NCBI GenBank assembly: GCA_902767775.1
Contig: CACXIP010000015.1
Location: 38,931 to 102,930, forward strand
Reading direction: 5' to 3'
Source of the DNA: an uncultured Prevotellaceae bacterium
GTDB taxonomy: Bacteria; Bacteroidota; Bacteroidia; Bacteroidales; Bacteroidaceae
DNA: 64,000 bases
Made by a program: the position numbers and the translations under genes. The notes under the pieces were generated by a model. It saw only the letters and a list, made by a program, of their open reading frames with translations. It searched no databases and had not been told where the DNA came from. This document shows positions 18,214-26,909 of the stretch, in pieces (position 1 is the stretch's first letter; every line of letters begins with the position of its first letter).

Positions 18214-19473
18214 ATGGAAATCAAAGTTTTATATTTTATTCCACACCTGCCAGCGAATGCTGACAGCAATTCCATGCTTGAACTCTTCCTCGGCAAAATG
18301 GCAGAGGAAGTGAATGTTCATATTGCCACCCTTACCCCCTCTCAATTACCTCAAGGTCCATATACAATACACTGCATAGGTAACGGCAAAGCCAACTATG
18401 GCAAATATGGATTTGCCAATCTGCTGTCCCTGCAGAAACGATATCTCCGTCTGCTCTACGACCTCATGCCCGACCTTGTACATATTCATGGCAGTTACAG
18501 TTTTCTTGCCTCGCGGATTTCACGGTGGTCTGTCCAGCGCAATTTTCCTGTTGTGTTCAGTCCAAACGGCGGAATGTCGCCCGAATATATTGATGCTGCC
18601 TACGGTGAGCGCACATGGCGGTTGCTCACCTACCAGAAGGGCATGTCGCGAAAGGTCACTTGCATCATCACCACCGATGAAAAAGAAGCAGAATATATTC
18701 ACCATGAGCACCTGAATGACCGTGTGGAACTGATTGAAGACCCAACGGCAGGAGAATATCTGGACATAGATGGTTGCGTAGAGCAAATTTATAGCATTTA
18801 TCAAAAGGTTCTTGCCAGCGACAAGACACTTCGTCTGCACCAGCGTGAGCGAGAGGCCGTCAGTGCCCTACTCCATCTCAGCATGGCTGGTGAGGGAGAG
18901 CGTCAACCTCTTTGTTCCGAAGATATCCTCAACTTGAGGAAGATTACTCCGCTCCAGTGGCGTGACATCCATCTTTTTGCCGCAGAGCAAGGTATCACGA
19001 GTCATGTGATGGAAGGTATCAGCAAAGCGCAATTGGCAAGTGCCTCCAACCAAGTTCCCGACATCGATGTTTTCCCGTCACACACTGCCAAGAACAAAAA
19101 CCAACTGGAAGGCGAGCGACTCCAGATGACCAATTTCGCTTCTTTCCGTATCAAGAGGAAGTTGAAAAATGCCGACCCCACAGTGAGGAAAATCTGCTAT
19201 ATGCTCCTCAATATGCGGAAGCAGTTACGTGAGCATACCCTTACCCTCCGTCAACTCTGTGACCTTTACGAGACCTATCGTTATGAGGACATCGACGAGG
19301 AAAAACTCGCCCTCGCCCTCCGTTCGACAGGCCTCTACTCCTTTGCCTGCCGCATCAGCCAGGTGCTTGATGAGACTGCCTACCTCGATGAGGGGTTCAT
19401 GCCTGTCCCTGCCCTTGACGACCGCGGTACCGCCCGCATCAGAACCCACCTTATGAAAGACCCAACACCATGA
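18214..19473 (+). CDS. Glycosyltransferase-4-like N-domain fused to an unknown helical domain
   Basis: 419 residues from the ATG at 18214; a TTG four codons upstream is also in frame. Residues 1-185 resemble a GT-B N-terminal half (KVLYFIPHLPANADSNSMLELFLGKMA..., LMPDLVHIHGSYSFLASRIS, PVVFSPNGGMSPEYI). The expected C-terminal nucleotide-sugar half is missing: I see no E-x7-E or G-G-x-x block. Instead residues 190-419 are charged and helical (VLASDKTLRLHQREREAVSALL..., QWRDIHLFAAEQGITSHVMEGI..., RKICYMLLNMRKQLREHTLTLRQLCDLYETY). I do not recognise that domain. It overlaps fbp by 4 bases (ATGA). Confidence 0.65.
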   Translation: MEIKVLYFIPHLPANADSNSMLELFLGKMAEEVNVHIATLTPSQLPQGPYTIHCIGNGKANYGKYGFANLLSLQKRYLRLLYDLMPDLVHIHGSYSFLASRISRWSVQRNFPVVFSPNGGMSPEYIDAAYGERTWRLLTYQKGMSRKVTCIITTDEKEAEYIHHEHLNDRVELIEDPTAGEYLDIDGCVEQIYSIYQKVLASDKTLRLHQREREAVSALLHLSMAGEGERQPLCSEDILNLRKITPLQWRDIHLFAAEQGITSHVMEGISKAQLASASNQVPDIDVFPSHTAKNKNQLEGERLQMTNFASFRIKRKLKNADPTVRKICYMLLNMRKQLREHTLTLRQLCDLYETYRYEDIDEEKLALALRSTGLYSFACRISQVLDETAYLDEGFMPVPALDDRGTARIRTHLMKDPTP

Positions 19474-21464
19474 CAACTAAAACCCAAGACATTGTACAGG
19501 ACATGCGTTATCTTGAACTGCTGTCCCACTCATTCCCCACCATTGCGGAGGCAAGCACGGAAATCATCAACCTTCAGGCAATCCTCAACCTGCCAAAAGG
19601 CACAGAGCATTTCCTGGCAGATATCCATGGTGAGTTCGAAGCATTCCAACATATACTCAAGAATGCATCGGGCAACATCAAACGTAAGGTCAACGAGATT
19701 TTCGGCAACCAAATCAGAGAGTCTGAGAAAAAAGAACTCTGCACGCTCATCTATTATCCCCGTGAGAAACTGGAATTGGTCAAGGAGAAAGAAGAAGACA
19801 TCAACGACTGGTATCATATCACCATCCACCACTTGGTGAAGGTGTGCCGTGAGGTATCCAGCAAATATACCCGTTCGAAGGTGCGCAAGAACTTGCCGCC
19901 CGAATTCAGTTACATCATTCAGGAACTGCTTCATGAGCATACGGAGGATGTGGACAAGACTGCTTATGTGAGTGCCATTATCGACACCATCATCTCCACT
20001 GGCAGTGCAGATGACTTCATCACCGCCTTGTCGAATGTCATCCATCGTCTTGCCGTAGACCAATTGCATATCCTCGGTGACATCTATGACCGTGGTCCGG
20101 GAGCTCATCTCATCATGGACACGATGGCCGACCATCACAGTTGGGACATCCAATGGGGCAACCACGATATTCTATGGATGGGGGCGTGTGCCGGTAATGA
20201 GGCCTGCATCTGCAATGTCATCCGCTTGTCGCTGCGCTATGCCAACCTCGCCACCTTGGAAGAAGGTTATGGCATCAACCTCATCCCCCTTGCCACCTTT
20301 GCCCTCGACACTTATGGCGATGACCCCTGTGAGGAGTTTCAGCCTCGTGTGTTGGACGAGGACGCCAACATGGATGAGAAAACCCGTTTCCTTACTGCCC
20401 GTATGCACAAGGCCATCTCTATCATCCAGTTTAAATTGGAAGCACAGATGGCAGCCAAGCATCCCGAATGGAACATGTATGACCGCAGTGTGCTGAGTTT
20501 TATCGACTATGCCAAGGGCACCATCCAACTTGATGGCAAAGAGTATAGGCTGACCAGTAATCAATTCCCCACCGTCAACCCCACCACACCCAACGAACTG
20601 ACTCAGGAAGAGCGCTCCCTACTCGACCGTCTGCGCCGTTCTTTTACCGTCAGTGAAAAACTGCACCGACATATCAGATTGTTGCTTCAGCATGGCTGCA
20701 TGTATGCTGTTTTCAACAACAACCTGCTGTTCCATGCCTCTGTGCCCCTCAATGAAGATGGTTCGCTTAAAGAGGTGGAACTATATGATGGAAGGAAATA
20801 CAAGGGAATGGACCTGCTTCACAACATCGGGATGATTATTCGTGCTGCTTTCCAGAACGACACCGACCCGAAGGAAAAAGCCTTTGCCATCGACTATTTC
20901 CTCTATCTTTGGTGCGGCAAGGATTCCCCATTGTTTGATAAATCCAAGATGGCTACGTTTGAGCGCTACTTCCTGAAGGAGAAGGAGACCCACAAGGAAG
21001 AGAAAGGCTATTACTTCAAGTTGCGTGACAATGCTGACATCTGCGACCGCATCATGGACGCATTTGGAGTGAAAGGCGACAACCGTCACATCATCAACGG
21101 CCATGTGCCCGTCCATGTGAAGACAGGAGAAAATCCCATCAAGGCCGATGGCAAGTTGATGGTCATCGATGGAGGATTCTCAGAAGCCTATCATAAGGAG
21201 ACCGGTATTGCCGGATACACCTTAGTGTATCACAGCCGTGGTTTTGAACTGGTGCAGCATGAGCCTTTCACCTCTGCACGCGATGCCATCCTCCGCGGAA
21301 CTGACATTCTGGGCACCACCCAGATTGTGGAGATGTCCACCCACCGCATGCGCGTCGCCGACACCGACAAAGGTGCCGACATCCGCAGCCAGATAGCAGA
21401 TTTGGAAAAACTGCTCTATGCCTATCGGCATGGCATTATCAAGGAAAGAGAGAAAAGGGAATAG
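19470..21464 (+). CDS. fbp: Fructose-1,6-bisphosphatase, class III
   Basis: Gluconeogenic phosphatase. At 664 residues it has the large Firmicutes/Bacteroidota class III size. Metallophosphatase-like metal motifs are present: LADIHGEFEAF near residue 48, ILGDIYDRGPGAH near 193 and WGNHDILWMG near 224, with INGHVPVH near 546. It is the last gene of the long plus-strand run, preceded by overlap with the glycosyltransferase-like gene and followed 3 bases later by a strong terminator. It faces pgm, another sugar-phosphate enzyme. Confidence 0.95.
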   Translation: MTTKTQDIVQDMRYLELLSHSFPTIAEASTEIINLQAILNLPKGTEHFLADIHGEFEAFQHILKNASGNIKRKVNEIFGNQIRESEKKELCTLIYYPREKLELVKEKEEDINDWYHITIHHLVKVCREVSSKYTRSKVRKNLPPEFSYIIQELLHEHTEDVDKTAYVSAIIDTIISTGSADDFITALSNVIHRLAVDQLHILGDIYDRGPGAHLIMDTMADHHSWDIQWGNHDILWMGACAGNEACICNVIRLSLRYANLATLEEGYGINLIPLATFALDTYGDDPCEEFQPRVLDEDANMDEKTRFLTARMHKAISIIQFKLEAQMAAKHPEWNMYDRSVLSFIDYAKGTIQLDGKEYRLTSNQFPTVNPTTPNELTQEERSLLDRLRRSFTVSEKLHRHIRLLLQHGCMYAVFNNNLLFHASVPLNEDGSLKEVELYDGRKYKGMDLLHNIGMIIRAAFQNDTDPKEKAFAIDYFLYLWCGKDSPLFDKSKMATFERYFLKEKETHKEEKGYYFKLRDNADICDRIMDAFGVKGDNRHIINGHVPVHVKTGENPIKADGKLMVIDGGFSEAYHKETGIAGYTLVYHSRGFELVQHEPFTSARDAILRGTDILGTTQIVEMSTHRMRVADTDKGADIRSQIADLEKLLYAYRHGIIKEREKRE

Positions 21465-21466
21465 AC

Positions 21467-21498
21467 AAAAAATCCTCTCCGATTGGAGAGGATTTTTT
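21467..21498. terminator. Bidirectional intrinsic terminator between fbp and pgm
   Basis: A perfect 14-bp stem, AAAAAATCCTCTCC / GGAGAGGATTTTTT, with a GATT loop. The arms give a T-run on both strands, so it serves both convergent genes. Confidence 0.92.
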
Positions 21499-21527
21499 GT
21501 TGGGTGTTTTCTTATTCTTTTGGAAAA

Positions 21528-23279
21528 TTAGTCAAGTTTGAGGCTCTTCTTGATGTCGCCGATGCGCTCCTCGGCAGCAGCCATGCAGCGCTCGTAGCAT
21601 CCTGCGCACTTGAAGGTCGGGTCTTTCACCTCAATGTAGAACTTGATTTTCGGTTCGGTGCCTGACGGACGGACACTTACCTTGGTGCCATCTTCACAGA
21701 ACCACTGCAGCACGTTCGACTTGTCGGGCATGTCCAACTTCGTCACATTGCCATCAGCATCACGAGCCTCGAGAGCCTGGAAGTCTTTCGACAGCACAAT
21801 CTTTGCCCCACCGAGGTCTTTCGGAGGATCATTGCGGAAGTCGGTCATCATCTGCTTGATTTCATCGGCACCTGTCTTGCCCGGACGCACCACATTGATA
21901 GTGAACTCACGTGAGAATCCATATTCAGCATAGATGTCCATGAGCAGGTCGTAGAGCGTCTTGCCATTGTCCTTAGCCCATGCGGCAATCTCGCAGATGA
22001 GGCAGATGGAAGCTGGTGAATCCTTGTCGCGCACTTTGTCAAACGGCAGGAATCCGAAGCTCTCCTCGCCGCCACCGATATACTTGTTGACACCTTCGGA
22101 GACACGAATTTCATTGGCAATCCATTTGAATCCCGTGTAGCAGTCGCGCAGCTCCACTCCATTCTTGTCTGCGATTTTTTTGATGACCTCTGTGGTCACG
22201 ATAGTCTTGACGAGGAACTCATTGCCCTTCAGCTGACCCAGTTTCTTCTTGTTGGCAATGATATACCAGCAGAACATCATACAGGTCTGGTTGCCGTTGA
22301 GAATTTCCCATTCACCCTTGGCATTGCGGCAGACGATAGCCAGACGGTCTGCATCCGGGTCGGAAGCGATGACGAGGTCGGCATTGAGTCTTGTACCCAG
22401 TTTCATGCCCAGTGTCATGGCCTCAGCATTCTCGGGATTGGGCGACACCACAGTGGGGAAGTTGCCATCGATGACCATCTGCTCTGGTACGACATGGATG
22501 TTCTGGAATCCCCATGAGCGGAGTGCTTCAGGAATGATTACACGTCCGGTGCCATGCATTGGTGAATAGACAATGTTGAGGTCTTTCTGGCGTAGAATCA
22601 CCTCTTGGTCGACCATTGCCTCTTTGACAGCCTGCAGGTAGTCCCAGTCCATCTCGCCGCCGATAATCTCAATGAGTTCCTTGTTGCCATCGAACTTCAC
22701 GTCGTCGATTTTCACCTTGTTGACCTCATCAATGATACCTTTGTCGTGCGGAGCAAGCACCTGTGCGCCATCGTCCCAGTATGCCTTGTAGCCGTTGTAC
22801 TCGCGTGGGTTGTGCGAAGCCGTCACGTTGACACCAGCCTGGCATCCCAACTGACGGATGGCGAATGAGATTTCCGGTGTGGGTCTCAAGCTTTCAAACA
22901 GATAAACCTTGATGCCGTTGGCGGAGAAGATGTCGGCCACTGTTTCAGCAAACATACGTCCATTGTTTCGGCAGTCGTGTCCTACGACCACACTGAGGTC
23001 ATTGCGTCCTGGGAAAGCCTTGTTGATGTAGTTGGCAAACCCTTGTGTGGCCATACCGACGATATACTTGTTCATGCGGTTGGTTCCGGCACCCATGATG
23101 CCACGGAGTCCTCCCGTTCCAAATTCGAGGTCGCGATAGAAAGCATCGATGAGGTCTGATTTGTCCTCATTGTCGAGCATTGCCTGCACTTCCTTTCTCG
23201 TTTCCTCATCAAACGACGGCGAAAGCCACTCTTTGGCTCTTGCCTCACACTGCAAAATAAGATCTGCGTTATTTCCCAT
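21528..23279 (-). CDS. pgm: Phosphoglucomutase / phosphomannomutase family protein
   Basis: Interconverts hexose 1- and 6-phosphates. 583 residues, the long PGM2-like form common in Bacteroidota. The phosphoserine loop is TASHNPREYNG (Ser155), the metal loop DPDADR (306-311), the sugar-specificity loop GGEESFGF near 413 and the phosphate-binding RPSGTEPKIKFY near the C-terminus. It is monocistronic from a promoter about 55 bases upstream and ends at the terminator shared with fbp. Substrate preference (glucose or mannose) is not decidable here. Confidence 0.93.
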   Translation of the reverse strand: MGNNADLILQCEARAKEWLSPSFDEETRKEVQAMLDNEDKSDLIDAFYRDLEFGTGGLRGIMGAGTNRMNKYIVGMATQGFANYINKAFPGRNDLSVVVGHDCRNNGRMFAETVADIFSANGIKVYLFESLRPTPEISFAIRQLGCQAGVNVTASHNPREYNGYKAYWDDGAQVLAPHDKGIIDEVNKVKIDDVKFDGNKELIEIIGGEMDWDYLQAVKEAMVDQEVILRQKDLNIVYSPMHGTGRVIIPEALRSWGFQNIHVVPEQMVIDGNFPTVVSPNPENAEAMTLGMKLGTRLNADLVIASDPDADRLAIVCRNAKGEWEILNGNQTCMMFCWYIIANKKKLGQLKGNEFLVKTIVTTEVIKKIADKNGVELRDCYTGFKWIANEIRVSEGVNKYIGGGEESFGFLPFDKVRDKDSPASICLICEIAAWAKDNGKTLYDLLMDIYAEYGFSREFTINVVRPGKTGADEIKQMMTDFRNDPPKDLGGAKIVLSKDFQALEARDADGNVTKLDMPDKSNVLQWFCEDGTKVSVRPSGTEPKIKFYIEVKDPTFKCAGCYERCMAAAEERIGDIKKSLKLD

Positions 23280-23334
23280 ATTGATTTAAAATTAAGTAAT
23301 GTGTTTTTGTCAGTAGCCTGATAAATGTGATATG

Positions 23335-23342
23335 CAAAGATA
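23335..23342 (-). promoter_or_regulatory. -7 promoter element for pgm
   Basis: Minus-strand TATCTTTG, followed by GCA, 55 bases upstream of the pgm ATG. Confidence 0.6.
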
Positions 23343-23438
23343 AGTGTTTTTTTTGAATTCGCATTACAATTGGTGCATCTTTTTTGTAAAAAAAGACAAA
23401 AGAAATATTAAGATGTACCTTAAATGGAAAAAAATGCC

Positions 23439-23446
23439 TATTTTTG
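23439..23446 (+). promoter_or_regulatory. -7 promoter element for rlmH
   Basis: TATTTTTG followed by CCA, 50 bases before the chosen rlmH ATG. It supports that start over earlier in-frame ATGs at or upstream of it. Confidence 0.5.
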
Positions 23447-23496
23447 CCAATGGAAGACGAATGTCTATCCACAAGCCACCATTCCTATTATCATAC

Positions 23497-23967
23497 ATGA
23501 AGACATTGTTGATTTGGGTGGGTAAGACCACTGACAAGCATATCCAGGCATGCCTAAACGACTATGTAGGGCGAATTGGTCACTACATGCCTTTTGACAT
23601 CCGTGAGATTCCCGAACTGCGCAACACCAAGAAACTGACCGAGGCGCAGCAGAAGGAGCAAGAAGGAGAGCAAATCATAAAACTTCTTCAGGATGGCGAC
23701 CATGTGGTGCTTCTCGATGAGCGAGGCACCGAGCGTCGCAGTGTGGCTTTTGCCGATTGGATTCAGAAGAAGAGCATGGCCACCCGTCGTTTGGTATTTG
23801 TCATCGGTGGTCCCTATGGCTTTTCAGAACGTGTATACCAACGCGCCAACGAACGTATCTCTTTGTCGTTAATGACCTTCTCACATCAGATGGTGAGACT
23901 GATTTTCACCGAGCAACTCTACCGTGCCTGCACCATCATCAAGGGAGAGCCTTATCACCACGAATAA
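23497..23967 (+). CDS. rlmH: 23S rRNA pseudouridine-1915 N3-methyltransferase
   Basis: SPOUT-class enzyme that methylates the pseudouridine of helix 69. 156 residues from the ATG at 23497, matching the family's usual 155-160; earlier ATGs would add an unrelated leader. KTLLIWVGKTTDKHIQACLNDYVGRIGHY is the characteristic N-terminus. LLDERGTERRS, VFVIGGPYGFSE and the knot-forming LSLMTFSHQMVRLIFTEQLYRA follow. The 3' end overlaps the 3' end of maf on the other strand by 29 bases. Confidence 0.96.
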   Translation: MKTLLIWVGKTTDKHIQACLNDYVGRIGHYMPFDIREIPELRNTKKLTEAQQKEQEGEQIIKLLQDGDHVVLLDERGTERRSVAFADWIQKKSMATRRLVFVIGGPYGFSERVYQRANERISLSLMTFSHQMVRLIFTEQLYRACTIIKGEPYHHE

Positions 23968-24544
23968 GTTCGTTGACACCGAACATATCCACCAATTCCT
24001 GATAGATGCGCTGCACGGGCAGTCCCATGACATTGAAGTAACTGCCCTTCAATGCCGTTACACCAATATACCCTATCCATTCCTGTATGCCGTATGCCCC
24101 AGCCTTGTCGTACGGACAGTAGTTGTCCACATAATAGTCTATCTCCTCATCTGCGAGTACTTTGAAGGTCACCTCCGACGTGACCGACAGGGCACGCTGC
24201 TCTTCCGTTGTGGTGAGGCAAACACCAGTGATGACATGATGTGTCTTTCCGCTGAGTGCCCTAAGCATCTCCACCGCCTCGTCACGCGTAGCAGGTTTGC
24301 CCATCACCATGTCGTCGAGCACCACCACGGTGTCGGCTGTGATGACGAGTTCGTCATCACCGATGATGTTTTTATATGCTTCTGCCTTCGCATGTGAAAT
24401 GAAGTTTGCCACCTCACAGGCGGGCAGGTCTTCAGGATAACTCTCATCAATATCTTTGAGTACATGGACCTCAAAGCCGATTCCAAGACCGGCGAGGAGT
24501 TCTTTTCTTCTGGGGGAGTTGCTGGCGAGAATGATTTTTTTCAT
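23939..24544 (-). CDS. maf: Maf-family nucleotide pyrophosphatase
   Basis: House-cleaning pyrophosphatase that removes non-canonical or modified nucleotides. 201 residues. LASNSPRRKELLAGLG is the Maf signature loop, ITADTVVVLDD carries the metal-binding Asp, GKPATRDEAVEMLRALSGKTHHVITGV and DKAGAYGIQ complete the core. It is the third gene after the nitroreductase and kdsC on the minus strand. The 136-base gap to kdsC is filled by a G/T-rich repeat. Confidence 0.93.
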   Translation of the reverse strand: MKKIILASNSPRRKELLAGLGIGFEVHVLKDIDESYPEDLPACEVANFISHAKAEAYKNIIGDDELVITADTVVVLDDMVMGKPATRDEAVEMLRALSGKTHHVITGVCLTTTEEQRALSVTSEVTFKVLADEEIDYYVDNYCPYDKAGAYGIQEWIGYIGVTALKGSYFNVMGLPVQRIYQELVDMFGVNELIRGDKALP

Positions 24545-24548
24545 GAGA

Positions 24549-24660
24549 ATTGGTTGTTTGGTCGTTTGGTTGTTTAGTTGTTTAGTTGTTTGGTTGTTTT
24601 GTTGTTTGGTCGTTTAGGCGTTTGGGGGTTGGGTGTTTGGGTGTTTGGGGGTTGAGGAAT
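24549..24660. repeat. G/T-rich low-complexity array between maf and kdsC
   Basis: About 110 bases made of imperfect 8-mers such as GTTTGGTT, GTTTAGTT, GTTTGGTC and GTTTGGGG. It has strong strand asymmetry (almost no C or A on the plus strand). No open frame. It resembles the other GTTTAGG-type spacers in the window. Confidence 0.8.
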
Positions 24661-24680
24661 TTGAATGATAGTTGCTTTTA

Positions 24681-25199
24681 TTACCAACCGAAGGCTTCTG
24701 CGCCTGAGAGCCATTTGCCTTGGGCACGGAGAACCTGTTCGATGACGTCTCGGGCACATCCGTCGCCACCATTGCGATGACTCACGTATGTGCTGATGGC
24801 CTTGATGTCGGGCGCGGCGTCAGCAGGAGCGCACGGACATCCGCAACGCTGCATCACCTCATAGTCGGGAATGTCGTCACCCATATAGATGACCTCCTCG
24901 TCGGATAGCCCATGCTGAGCGAGGTATTGCTCATAAGTTTTGATTTTGACAGCGCAACCCAGAAAAATATCTTTCACCCCGAGGTATTCGTAACGCAACT
25001 TAATGTTTGGAGTACGTCCCCCGGTAAGGATGACGATACTTAGTCCAAGTTTCATTGCCAATTGAATGGCGTAACCGTCACGTATGTTGATGGTGCGGAG
25101 AGGTTCACCCGTGGAATCCATCGAAATCGTCTGACCGCTGAGCACGCCGTCGACATCGAAGATGATAGCTTTTATTTTTTTGAGGTCGTAGTTAATCAT
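24681..25199 (-). CDS. kdsC: KdsC-type HAD phosphatase (Kdo-8-phosphate phosphatase)
   Basis: Removes phosphate from 3-deoxy-D-manno-octulosonate 8-phosphate for lipid A-core synthesis. 172 residues, the length of cap-less tetrameric KdsC. HAD motif I is FDVDGVLSG (Asp15, Asp17), the RDGYAIQLA segment after it is KdsC-specific, motif II is ILTGG and motif IV YMGDDIPDYEVM. It lies 22 bases behind the nitroreductase gene. Confidence 0.88.
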   Translation of the reverse strand: MINYDLKKIKAIIFDVDGVLSGQTISMDSTGEPLRTINIRDGYAIQLAMKLGLSIVILTGGRTPNIKLRYEYLGVKDIFLGCAVKIKTYEQYLAQHGLSDEEVIYMGDDIPDYEVMQRCGCPCAPADAAPDIKAISTYVSHRNGGDGCARDVIEQVLRAQGKWLSGAEAFGW

Positions 25200-25221
25200 T
25201 GGTGAGGTTTTGAGGTTTACT

Positions 25222-25746
25222 TCAGAATTTATCGGGATGGACGTTTTCCCATTTCAGGGAGTTGTCGTCGTGCGGAGGAAGGGAGTCTCGCTTTTTTCCA
25301 AAAGCGATGAGGCACAGCACATCCTGCTCCTCAGGGATGTCGAGAATACCACGAACTACGTCAGATGACTTTGTGCCATCGCTCAACCGCCGTCCCCTAA
25401 TCTGTACCCAACAGGAAGACAGTCCCAGTTCCTCAGCCTGCAACTGCATGGCATAAGCAGCGATGCTACCGTCCTCCACCCAACAGTCGTTAAGTGTAGG
25501 ATTGCCCAAAACCGCCACCGCGAAGGACGCGTCTCTGACGAAAGCCGCCCCCTGCTCCTTTGCATCCGACAGTTTGTCGAGCGTCATAGGGTCGTCTGTC
25601 ACTACGAACTGCCACTGTCGGTTGTTTCTTGATGTGGGTGACAAGAGAGCTGCACGCAGAATGGCCTGCACCTGCTCCGCTTCAATCTCCCCTTGCGCAT
25701 ATTTGCGATGGCTTCTTCTTCTCGCCACTAAATCATAAAAATCCAT
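25222..25746 (-). CDS. Nitroreductase-family flavoprotein
   Basis: 174 residues from the ATG at 25746. FMN-dependent NAD(P)H oxidoreductase fold: DLVARRRSHRKYAQGEI is the family's FMN-binding N-terminus, LLSPTSRNNRQWQFVVTDD the flavin phosphate region, and GLSSCWVQIRGR / LCLIAFGKK the C-terminal part. The substrate is unknown. The upstream in-frame methionine would require the promoter to lie inside the gene, so I prefer the later ATG. That ATG is only 4 bases from the -7 element, suggesting a leaderless mRNA. It is first in the unit with kdsC and maf. Confidence 0.88.
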   Translation of the reverse strand: MDFYDLVARRRSHRKYAQGEIEAEQVQAILRAALLSPTSRNNRQWQFVVTDDPMTLDKLSDAKEQGAAFVRDASFAVAVLGNPTLNDCWVEDGSIAAYAMQLQAEELGLSSCWVQIRGRRLSDGTKSSDVVRGILDIPEEQDVLCLIAFGKKRDSLPPHDDNSLKWENVHPDKF

Positions 25747-25750
25747 GCTG

Positions 25751-25758
25751 CAAAGGTA
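25751..25758 (-). promoter_or_regulatory. -7 promoter element for nitroreductase-kdsC-maf
   Basis: Minus-strand TACCTTTG with TTTG (minus sense) at 25777-25780, 18 bases further upstream. It ends 4 bases before the ATG. Confidence 0.65.
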
Positions 25759-25787
25759 AGGAAATAAAAAGAAAAACAAATAATTAT

Positions 25788-25818
25788 TTTGTGTTTCTTT
25801 CGTTTTTACTTACCTTTG
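25788..25818 (+). promoter_or_regulatory. Promoter (-33 TTTG / -7 TACCTTTG) for the secreted hydrolase
   Basis: TTTG at 25788-25791 and TACCTTTG at 25811-25818 are 19 bases apart, the canonical Bacteroidota spacing. It is back-to-back with the nitroreductase promoter; the leader is about 45 bases. Confidence 0.75.
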
Positions 25819-25864
25819 TGGCGTTTAAACAACAACTTATTATACAACTTATTACAACACAAAG

Positions 25865-26791
25865 ATGAGAAAGATTTTCTTCGCCCTATTCATGCTCTGC
25901 AATTCAGCAGCAATGATGGCACAGCCCCAAGGCTTTGGTTTTCCACAGCCACAGAACAATGCTACATTTAAAGATATCAATTATGCCGGAGACGACTTGG
26001 AAGCCCACCGGCTTGACATCTACCTCCCTGAGACCAATCAAGAGAAATACAAAGTTGTCGTAGCCATCTACGGCAGCGCCTGGTTCTCCAACAACATGAA
26101 AGGGATGACTTATATGTCATTAGGCAAGCCCCTCACAGATAAAGGCTTCGCTGTGGTGTGCATCAACCACCGCTCCAGCGGCGACGCCAAGTTTCCAGCC
26201 CAGATACAGGATGTGAAGGGAGCCATCCGTTTCCTCCGTGCCAATGCAGACAAATACAAGCTCGATACCTCATTCATCGGTATTACCGGCTTCTCCTCCG
26301 GCGGCCATCTCGCCTCTATGGCAGGTGTGACCAATGGGATGAAGACCCGCACTGTGGGCAACACCACTGTTGACATTGAGGGAACCATAGGCGGCAACCT
26401 TTCTCAAAGCAGTGCTGTTGATGCCGTAGTTGACTGGTTTGGTCCCGTCGACATGGCCCATATGAACAAATGTGAGACGGTGAACGACGGTCGTTCGCCA
26501 GAGGCAGCTTTGATTGGTGGTGCCCCCGCCGACCTTCCCGACATGGTGAGCCTTATCAGTCCGATAACCTACGTCACCGCCGATGGTCCCCGCTTCCTCG
26601 TTGTCCATGGTGAGGCAGACAATGTCGTTCCCCACTGCCAGGGTGTCAACTTCTCAGAGGCGCTGAAGAAGGCTGGCCGTCTGGAAACCTTCATCAGCGT
26701 GCCCAACGGTCAGCACGGTCCTGTTACCTTCAACGAAGATTCCTTCAAACAGATGACCGATTTCTTCCTCAAAGAGGCAGCAAAGCAGTAA
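25865..26791 (+). CDS. Secreted alpha/beta hydrolase (BD-FAE/esterase-lipase-like)
   Basis: 308 residues with a signal peptide (MRKIFFALFMLCNSAAMMAQ). Residues 50-100 carry the BD-FAE-type HRLDIYLPE and the oxyanion-region AIYGSAWFSNN, which departs from the usual HGGxW. The nucleophile elbow is GFSSG (Ser144), followed by GHLASMAG. The acid is in VVHGEADNVVPHCQ and the His in NGQHGPVTF. It is probably a periplasmic or surface esterase acting on plant or host glycans. It is monocistronic and ends at a hairpin terminator before the TonB receptor. Confidence 0.85.
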   Translation: MRKIFFALFMLCNSAAMMAQPQGFGFPQPQNNATFKDINYAGDDLEAHRLDIYLPETNQEKYKVVVAIYGSAWFSNNMKGMTYMSLGKPLTDKGFAVVCINHRSSGDAKFPAQIQDVKGAIRFLRANADKYKLDTSFIGITGFSSGGHLASMAGVTNGMKTRTVGNTTVDIEGTIGGNLSQSSAVDAVVDWFGPVDMAHMNKCETVNDGRSPEAALIGGAPADLPDMVSLISPITYVTADGPRFLVVHGEADNVVPHCQGVNFSEALKKAGRLETFISVPNGQHGPVTFNEDSFKQMTDFFLKEAAKQ

Positions 26792-26820
26792 TCCAGAACC
26801 ATTTTCTTCATCCATATCAA

Positions 26821-26852
26821 TAGTTCCTCCCCAAAACGGAGGGACTATTTTT
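26821..26852 (+). terminator. Intrinsic terminator after the secreted hydrolase
   Basis: Ten-base arms TAGTTCCTCC / GGAGGGACTA (one G-U pair) around CCAAAAC, followed by TTTTTG. Confidence 0.8.
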
Positions 26853-26909
26853 GTATGCTCTGTCAACCCTGTTTTACAATAATCGGGGGGATTGTGCGTT
26901 ATTAGATAG

